NCBI GenBank assembly: GCA_018368455.1
Contig: JAGZEG010000001.1
Location: forward strand, 124,001-188,000
Direction of reading: 5' to 3'
Source of the DNA: Coriobacteriia bacterium
Lineage (GTDB): Bacteria > Actinomycetota > Coriobacteriia > Coriobacteriales > UMGS124
DNA: 64,000 bases
The notes beneath the pieces are model-generated. The model made no database searches and was not told the DNA's origin. It saw nothing but the letters and a program-made list of their open reading frames with translations. The stretch's first letter is position 1; each line of letters opens with the position of its first letter. Of the stretch, positions 58,210 through 64,000 are shown piece after piece. The position numbers and the translations under genes are program-made.

Positions 58210-61200
58210 CAGTACTCCTCCTCAAACGAGTGCGTGCCTCTGATTGTGGCGAGCTCGTCCATGTCGCGGACGAGCACGTCGCGGGGCTTCGAGCCGCGGG
58301 CCGGGCCCACGACGCCCATCTCCTCCAGCATGTCCATGACGCGGCCGGCGCGGGCGTAGCCCAGCTTGAGGCGCCGCTGGATCATGGAGGTCGAGCCGAG
58401 CTGATTCTCGACGACGAGCTGCGCGGCTTGCCACGCGAGCGGGTCGTCGTCGTTGAGATCCGTCTCGCCGGAGGGGCTCGCGGAGCTGTCCGCGCCGGGC
58501 AGGTCCATCGTCATCTGGCCGTTCACGGCGCCCAAAGGTGCCATCCCCGTATCGTAGTCCGGGGCCGCCTGTGCCTTCAAGTGCTCAACGACGGCGGAGA
58601 TCTCCCCGTCTGTGAGATAGCAGCCCTGGATGCGTCGGGGCTTGTCACCCCAAGCCGTCTGCAGGAACAGCATGTCGCCGTGGCCGAGCAGCTTCTCGGC
58701 ACCCCTCTGGTCGATAGCGATCTGCGAGTCGGTGCCCTTGGAGACCTTGAGGCCGGCGCGGCAGGCGACGTTGGCGCGGATGAGGCCCGTGACGACGTCG
58801 GCGCGCGGCGACTGGGTGGCCAGCACCAGGTGGACACCGGCGGCGCGGCCCAGCTGCGCGATGCGCACGATGGAGGCCTCGACGTCCTTCTTGGCGACCA
58901 TCATCAGGTCGGCGAGCTCGTCGACGATCATGACGACGCTGGGCAGGTGACGCAGCGGGAACTCCTGATCGGCCAGAGCCCCGCGGTCCACGAGCGCGTT
59001 GTAGCCCTTGAGGTCGCGCACGCCCAGGTTGGAGAACACCCGGTAGCGTCTGTCCATCTCCGTGACGCCCCACTGCAGTGCGGCCGCCGCCTGGCGCATG
59101 TCGGTGACGACGGGCATGATGAGGTGCGGGATGCCGTCGTAGTCCTTGAACTCGACCTGCTTGGGGTCGACCATGATGAGGCGCACGTCGTCGGGCGTGG
59201 CCCTCATGAGCATGGACATGACGATCGAGTTGACCATGACGGACTTGCCCGAGCCCGTCGTGCCGGCGACGAGCAGGTGGGGCAGCTTGGCCAAGTCGAC
59301 GTGGACGGGTTTTCCGTTGGCGTCCAGGCCCACGGCGAAGTCGAGCGGGCCGCCATCGACGTAGGGCAGCACGTCGCCGAAGCACACGGCCTGACGCTCC
59401 CTGTTGGGCACCTCGATGCCGACGTAGCTCGTACCGGGCACCGGGGCGTAGATGCGCACCGACTCGGTGGCCAGAGCGCGGGCGATGTCGTCCTCGAGGC
59501 TCGTGAACTTGTTGACGCGCACACCCTCGCCGGGGCTGACCTCGTACGTCGTGCACGTGGGGCCGTAGATCCAGTCGACGACGTCGGCCTTGACGCGGAA
59601 CTCGTTGAGCGTCTGCTGCAGGACGGTGCCCGTGCGCGCGATGTCGGCCTCCTGCTCCTTCGTGCGACGCAGACCGTGGGGGTTGCGCTTGAGCACAGCG
59701 GGGTCGGGCAGCTCGAACGGACGCGCGGGACGGGCAGCGTCGGGGTTGGGGGCAACGCGCACCCCGCCCGCCTTGGCGTCGGGGACGGGGGCATCCTCCC
59801 AGGGAAGGCCCTCTTCGGGCGCGTCTGACGTGCTGCGCTGGGGTGCGCGTGCCTGCTCTATCGCGGCGTTCTTCGCGAGTGTCTCCGTCGTGAGCGCAGT
59901 GACGCGCGAGGCGGCGCGGGCTGCACGGCCGGGGCGAACGTCGGGAGCTGCAGGCGCGGCGGGCTCGGCGGGGCTTGCGTCTTGCGCGGGCTCGCTCTTT
60001 TCGAAGTCGCTCTCGTCGAGGCCGAAGTCCGCGAGCGTGCGCGGGGCTCCGGCTATGACGCCGGGAACGGGAACGGGCCCGTCGGCAAGCTCGCGCTCGC
60101 GATCCTCGCCGGCGAGCAGGCCGTCGACGTCGTCCTCGGGGTCGTCGTCCCACCACGTTGCGTCGAGGGCTGGTACGGGGTCGGGGGACTCGGGCGCGCT
60201 CGCGTTGTTGAGGTAGTCGTAGGTCTCGCGGACGTCGTCGCTCTGGAGGAACGTCGTGTTGGCGCTCTCGGGAGCTGCGGCGTCAACCTGGTCGGAGAAG
60301 GCGCTGCTTTGAGGCGCGCCCCCGGCGAGCATCGTCGTGCGGACGTCGGTTGCCGGCGAGGCGAGCGAGGTCTCTGCGGGTGTTGCGCTGTTTGCGTCCG
60401 CCATGGGGGCGCTCTCCCCTAGCGGGGCGTCGCCGCAGCCGAACGAGCGGGCGGCCCTGCTGCGGGACGTGGCGGCGGGGCGTATGACGGACGTCGCTGC
60501 GTCGGCTTCCTGCTCGACGCCGCTCGACAGGGGGCGGTTCGGGTCAAATAGGGCCGTGGGGGCGTAGTCTGCCGGTACCTGGGCGCCGGCGCGGCCGAAC
60601 CACGCCTGCTGCTGGTCGCGCACGCGCTGGGCAGCGCGCTCTTGAGCCTGCAGGCGTGACCAGGCGCGGCGCTCGCGCACGTGGAGCACGAGGTCGTCGA
60701 TGGCTTGCGTCACGGAGAAGCCGATGACGATGATGCCCGCCAGAATGAGGCCGACGAGCACGACGATGCCGATGGGCTTGCCCGTCATCTCGAGCAGGGC
60801 CCAAGCGAGGCCGTTGCCGACGTATCCGCCTCGATCCGCCAGTACGTAGGCGTTGAACAGGACGGAGGGGTTCTCGACGGCGCCCGGCGTCGTGATGCCG
60901 AGCAGCGAGATGATGGCCAGGGCGACGAGGCCCAGACCGACGGCGGCGCGGCCGGGCATGATGCGGTCGGTCTGCACGAAGAAGGCGATGCCCCACAGCA
61001 CGAGCGCGATGGGTACGATGACGGCACCGACGCCGAGCAGGGCGTGCAGCGCGTTGGAAACGGCGGCGGTCAACAGGCCCGTCGTGGGCGTGAGCACGGC
61101 GATGAGCAGCGCAACGCCGACGATGCCGACGATGACGCCGGCGATGTCGTGGTGCGTCTGCATGTCGAGCAGGCCGGGGCGCGGCGCGACCGGGGCCACG

Positions 61201-61397
61201 GGCGCGCTTGCGACGCGACGGGTGGCGGGGCGGGAAGGCGTCTTCGGTGCGTTCGCCCGAGCAGATGCCGTGCGACGCGCGGGGCTTGCAGCGTGCGAGC
61301 CCCGCGCGGTTCCCGTGCCGGTACGTTTCTTGGCGGAGGCGGCCGACGTGCGTGACGTCGTCGCGCGGCCCTGCGCTGTCGTCTTCCTCTGCGCCAC
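58209..61397 (-). CDS. ftsK: DNA translocase FtsK/SpoIIIE
   Basis: Septum-located DNA pump. The 1062-residue protein has a basic N-terminus (AQRKTTAQGRATTSR), four membrane helices at about 75-245, a long acidic and Pro/Ala-rich linker, and the motor domain with VAGTTGSGKSVMVNSIVMSM (Walker A) and VVMIVDELADLMM (Walker B). The C-terminal gamma winged helix (AAQLVVENQLGSTSMIQRRLKLG), which reads chromosomal polarity sequences, is present. It lies 5 bases after rnj. Confidence 0.96.
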   Translation of the reverse strand: MAQRKTTAQGRATTSRTSAASAKKRTGTGTARGSHAASPARRTASARANAPKTPSRPATRRVASAPVAPVAPRPGLLDMQTHHDIAGVIVGIVGVALLIAVLTPTTGLLTAAVSNALHALLGVGAVIVPIALVLWGIAFFVQTDRIMPGRAAVGLGLVALAIISLLGITTPGAVENPSVLFNAYVLADRGGYVGNGLAWALLEMTGKPIGIVVLVGLILAGIIVIGFSVTQAIDDLVLHVRERRAWSRLQAQERAAQRVRDQQQAWFGRAGAQVPADYAPTALFDPNRPLSSGVEQEADAATSVIRPAATSRSRAARSFGCGDAPLGESAPMADANSATPAETSLASPATDVRTTMLAGGAPQSSAFSDQVDAAAPESANTTFLQSDDVRETYDYLNNASAPESPDPVPALDATWWDDDPEDDVDGLLAGEDRERELADGPVPVPGVIAGAPRTLADFGLDESDFEKSEPAQDASPAEPAAPAAPDVRPGRAARAASRVTALTTETLAKNAAIEQARAPQRSTSDAPEEGLPWEDAPVPDAKAGGVRVAPNPDAARPARPFELPDPAVLKRNPHGLRRTKEQEADIARTGTVLQQTLNEFRVKADVVDWIYGPTCTTYEVSPGEGVRVNKFTSLEDDIARALATESVRIYAPVPGTSYVGIEVPNRERQAVCFGDVLPYVDGGPLDFAVGLDANGKPVHVDLAKLPHLLVAGTTGSGKSVMVNSIVMSMLMRATPDDVRLIMVDPKQVEFKDYDGIPHLIMPVVTDMRQAAAALQWGVTEMDRRYRVFSNLGVRDLKGYNALVDRGALADQEFPLRHLPSVVMIVDELADLMMVAKKDVEASIVRIAQLGRAAGVHLVLATQSPRADVVTGLIRANVACRAGLKVSKGTDSQIAIDQRGAEKLLGHGDMLFLQTAWGDKPRRIQGCYLTDGEISAVVEHLKAQAAPDYDTGMAPLGAVNGQMTMDLPGADSSASPSGETDLNDDDPLAWQAAQLVVENQLGSTSMIQRRLKLGYARAGRVMDMLEEMGVVGPARGSKPRDVLVRDMDELATIRGTHSFEEEY

Positions 61398-61402
61398 CTA
61401 GC

Positions 61403-63070
61403 CTAGACCTCCACGATGAACGGGACGACCATAGGCCGGCAGCTGAGCGTGTCCCACAGATAGCTCTGCAGCGAGTCGCGCACGAGCTTGCGTGTCTCCT
61501 CGGGGTCGCGCGGGCCGGAGGCCTTGCGCTTGGCGAGCGACTTGCGCAGGCGGCCGGTGGCCTCGGCGATGATGTCGTCCGTGACGTCGAGCGAGACGCC
61601 GCGGGCCACGAGCTGCAGAGCCGTGAGCTCGCCGGTCTTGAGCTTGATGGAGGCGACCGCCGAGACGATGCCCTCCTCGGAGAGCTTCTTGCGATCACGC
61701 AGCACGAGCTGGTTCGTGTCGCCGATGTGCGAGCCGTCGACGTAGATGACGCCCGACTCGACAGTGCGGCCGCGTGTGATCTTGCCGTGGCGCATCTCGA
61801 GCGAGTCGCCGTTGTCCATGATGAACACGTTGGACGATGGCACGCCCATGGCCTCGGCGATGCGGGCGTTGGCGCGCAGGTGCATCGCCTCGCCGTGTAC
61901 GGGCATGACGTTCTTCGGGCGCGTGAGCGCCATCATGAGCTTGAGTTCCTCTTGCGAGGCATGGCCCGAGACGTGGACGAGGCAGCGGTTCTTGTCGTAG
62001 ACGTCGGCGCCGACCTTGGCGAGCTCATTCACGATGTTCGTGACGGCCTTCTCGTTGCCGGGCACGGGCGTCGCCGAGATGATGACGGTGTCGCCTTCCT
62101 GGATCTCAAGAGTGCGGTGTTCGCCGGTGATCATGCGCGACAGGGCGGACAGAGGCTCGCCCTGCGATCCCGTGCACAGCACGACGACCTTGTTGTCGGG
62201 CAGCTTGTCGATGTCGAACGCGTCGACGAGCTCTTCCTCGGGGATGTCGAGGTAGCCAAGCTCGCGCGAGATGGACGTGTTCGTGACCATGGAGCGGCCC
62301 GTGACGACGACCTTGCGATGAGCGGCGCGCGCGGCGTCGCACACCTGCTGCAGGCGATGGACGTGGCTCGAGAACGAGGCGACGAACACGCGGCCCTTCG
62401 CACGGCTGATGACGTCGCGCAGCGTCTTGCCGACCTCGGCCTCGGACGGCGTGAAGCCAGGTTTGACGGCGTTGGTCGAGTCGATCATGAGCAGGTCGAC
62501 GCCTTTTTCCGCGAAGCGAGTGAGCGCTGCGAAGTCCGTACGACGGCCGTCGATGGGCGTCTCGTCGATCTTGAAGTCGCCCGTGTGCAGCACCGTGCCG
62601 GCGGGCGTGGTCACATAGATGCCCATGGCGTCGGGGATGGAGTGGTTCACGGCGAAAAAGTCGATGCCGATCTGTCCGAGCTGCAGGTGGTCTCCGGCGC
62701 GAACCTCGCGGAAATTCGGGTTCTTGATGTTGTGCTCCTGCAGCTTGCCCGAGACGAGGCCGAGCGTGAGCTTGCTCGAGAATATGGGCACGCGCGGGTT
62801 GAGGTCGGCTAACAGATAGGGCAGGGCTCCCGTGTGGTCCTCGTGGCCGTGCGTGATGATGATGCCGCGCAGCTTGTCCTCGTTTTCGAGGACATACGTG
62901 TAGTCGGGCAGCAGCAGGTCGATGCCGGGATGATTGTCGTCAGGGAACATGAGGCCGGCATCATCGAGGATCATGTCGTCACCGTACTCGATGACGGTCA
63001 TGTTCTTGCCGATGCCGTCAAGACCGCCAAGCGGAATGACGCGCAGGGGCGTCGTAGATTTCTTTGCCAT
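61403..63070 (-). CDS. rnj: Ribonuclease J
   Basis: Metallo-beta-lactamase RNase with endo- and 5'-exonuclease activity. The 555-residue protein has GGLDGIGKNMTVIEYGDDMI, the metal motif ITHGHEDHTGALPYLL, the beta-CASP ATPase-like VFVASFSSHVHRLQQV, STNAV and GHASQEELKLM segments. Length and motifs match RNase J1-type enzymes. It works alongside RNase Y (at 6549) in mRNA decay. It is located between dapA and ftsK, as in many Actinomycetota. Confidence 0.96.
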   Translation of the reverse strand: MAKKSTTPLRVIPLGGLDGIGKNMTVIEYGDDMILDDAGLMFPDDNHPGIDLLLPDYTYVLENEDKLRGIIITHGHEDHTGALPYLLADLNPRVPIFSSKLTLGLVSGKLQEHNIKNPNFREVRAGDHLQLGQIGIDFFAVNHSIPDAMGIYVTTPAGTVLHTGDFKIDETPIDGRRTDFAALTRFAEKGVDLLMIDSTNAVKPGFTPSEAEVGKTLRDVISRAKGRVFVASFSSHVHRLQQVCDAARAAHRKVVVTGRSMVTNTSISRELGYLDIPEEELVDAFDIDKLPDNKVVVLCTGSQGEPLSALSRMITGEHRTLEIQEGDTVIISATPVPGNEKAVTNIVNELAKVGADVYDKNRCLVHVSGHASQEELKLMMALTRPKNVMPVHGEAMHLRANARIAEAMGVPSSNVFIMDNGDSLEMRHGKITRGRTVESGVIYVDGSHIGDTNQLVLRDRKKLSEEGIVSAVASIKLKTGELTALQLVARGVSLDVTDDIIAEATGRLRKSLAKRKASGPRDPEETRKLVRDSLQSYLWDTLSCRPMVVPFIVEV

Positions 63071-63182
63071 GCGTGGGCAAAACCTTTCTATGTCGTTGTG
63101 GCGATCCGCCCGTACCGCCGGCCCGACTCTCGCCCCATGCGGGACTCGCGGCTCTGCAGCGGCGGAGCGGGCGTGCTCGCCG

Positions 63183-64000
63183 TTACCGGACGCCCACCTC
63201 GGACAGGATCTGTGCCAGACGCTCGGACTGCTCGGGCGTTGCGTTTACCAAAGGCAGACGCAGGCCGCCGACAGGCCGACCGACAAGGCGCAGAGCCTCC
63301 TTGACCAGGGTGGGATTCGGGGCCTCGAACAGCCCCTTCATGAGCGGCTCAAGCCGCTCGTGCATACGATGGGCAGTGTCCATGTCGCCGGAAGCCGCCG
63401 CGTTGACCAGCTTGGCCATCTCGGCAGGGGCGACGTTGGACGTTGTGGAGATGACGCCGACGGCGCCGTACTCCATCATTTCGAGCGTACGGTCGTCATT
63501 GCCCGAGTAGAGCGCGAAGCTCTCCGGGACGCCGGCGAGCATGATGCGGTCGTGCGCGGGATTGACGGCCGCCTGCTTCATTGCGCGAATGTTGGGGCAG
63601 GCGTTCGCCAGGCGGACGAGCGTGGACGGTTCCATGTCCACGACGACGCGCCCGGGGATGTTATACACGATGACCGGCACGGGCGCCGCTGCGTCTGCAA
63701 TGGCCTTGAAGTGCTGGAACATGCCCTCTTGAGACGGCTTGTTGTAGTAGGGCACGACAACGAGCAGGCCGTCGACGCCCAAGGCAACGGCCTCGCGCGC
63801 CAGCTCGATCGAGGCGGCCGTGCAGTTTCCGCCGACGTTGGCGATGATGGAACCGCGGCCGGCCGCGACGCGCTTCGCCTCGGCGAACAGGGCGAGCTTG
63901 TCGGGCGTCGAGATGCAGGGCGACTCGCCCGTCGTCCCGCACACGACGAGGGAGTCTGCGCCGTTGGAAAACTGGAACTCTACGAGCTCGGCAAATGTTG
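63183..64000 (-). CDS. dapA: 4-hydroxy-tetrahydrodipicolinate synthase, 5' end outside the window
   Basis: Class I aldolase that condenses pyruvate with aspartate semialdehyde in lysine and diaminopimelate synthesis. The visible part begins FAELVEFQFSNGADSLVVCGT and continues with TTGESP, the Tyr site VVVPYYNKPSQEG, the catalytic Arg/Tyr region VIVYNIPGRVVVDM and the Schiff-base Lys in RAMKQAA. The normal C-terminal end (LPLVNATPEQSERL) is complete at 63183. About 25-30 N-terminal residues lie beyond the window edge. 112 bases separate it from rnj. Confidence 0.93.
   Translation of the reverse strand, partial: TFAELVEFQFSNGADSLVVCGTTGESPCISTPDKLALFAEAKRVAAGRGSIIANVGGNCTAASIELAREAVALGVDGLLVVVPYYNKPSQEGMFQHFKAIADAAAPVPVIVYNIPGRVVVDMEPSTLVRLANACPNIRAMKQAAVNPAHDRIMLAGVPESFALYSGNDDRTLEMMEYGAVGVISTTSNVAPAEMAKLVNAAASGDMDTAHRMHERLEPLMKGLFEAPNPTLVKEALRLVGRPVGGLRLPLVNATPEQSERLAQILSEVGVR

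Overview
The window is high-GC, densely coding bacterial chromosome with short intergenic gaps. Several gene orders are typical of Actinomycetota: dapA-rnj-ftsK-rodZ-yajQ-rimO-pgsA/cinA-recA-recX on the minus strand, an FHA/MerR pair, and lexA with Gram-positive type SOS boxes. Tat-exported flavoproteins, indolepyruvate:ferredoxin oxidoreductase, repeated PaaK/ACT pairs and a family of coiled-coil NlpC/P60 hydrolases suggest an anaerobic, gut-type member of the class Coriobacteriia (Collinsella/Olsenella-like). The taxonomic placement is inference from gene content and base composition; no rRNA is present.

Layout. 1-6270 (+): end of der, then plsY, gpsA, rpe, a cysteine desulfurase, a PHP phosphatase, a Nif3-like protein and a coiled-coil zinc-ribbon protein. 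6330-13530 (+): rny with a structured leader and a small overlapping upstream ORF, a GHKL-ATPase gene of unknown role, spoVS, miaB, miaA, hflX. 13600-15070: convergent terminator, lexA (-) and a divergent LysM/membrane protein (+) separated by four LexA boxes. 15250-18650 (+): NlpC/P60 hydrolase, nrdR, dut, trxB. 18960-24110 (-): a sugar ABC transporter whose second permease carries an internal frameshifting deletion, a phosphatase-superfamily protein and a truncated TetR regulator. 24200-25900: IS30-family element. 26020-26260: four-copy inverted repeat. 26350-28260 (-): NifX-like protein, Cys-rich ArsR regulator with paired operators, LysR regulator divergent from a Tat-exported flavoprotein (28538-30079 +). 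30200-31340 (-): orphan Phd antitoxin, VTT-domain membrane protein. 31570-32553 (+): GMP synthase lacking its glutaminase domain. 32706-36008: decayed LysR gene, MarR regulator with a perfect palindromic operator, and an MFS efflux protein fused to CBS domains. 36139-40440 (-): iorA-iorB-ACT-paaK. 40543-44371 (-): three tandem NlpC/P60 hydrolases. 44578-48969 (-): FHA/MerR pair, then paaK-ACT-dacA. 49015-50933 (-): CDP-alcohol phosphatidyltransferase, patatin, tRNA-Pro. 51030-64000 (-): recX, recA, a PgsA-CinA fusion, rimO, yajQ, rodZ-like, ftsK, rnj and the 3' part of dapA.

Functional themes. (1) An SOS circuit can be read directly: LexA boxes lie before lexA/LysM protein and before recA, with recX behind recA. 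(2) Envelope biology is prominent: four P60 hydrolases sharing a GGGSP(V/I) C-terminus, a D-Ala-D-Ala carboxypeptidase, a RodZ-like protein and two phosphatidyltransferases. (3) Amino-acid fermentation: IorAB would make aryl-acetyl-CoA from aromatic 2-oxoacids, and PaaK would interconvert the CoA ester and free acid; ACT proteins travel with both PaaK genes. (4) The stretch 18.9-34 kb is accessory, with an IS, a repeat array, three decayed genes and four regulator/target pairs with visible operators.

The most unusual items are the PgsA-CinA fusion, the glutaminase-less GMP synthase, the MFS-CBS fusion, the GHKL gene between rny and spoVS, the SOS-controlled LysM protein, the rny leader ORF and the inverted repeat array. 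I saw no CRISPR array, prophage or replication origin.
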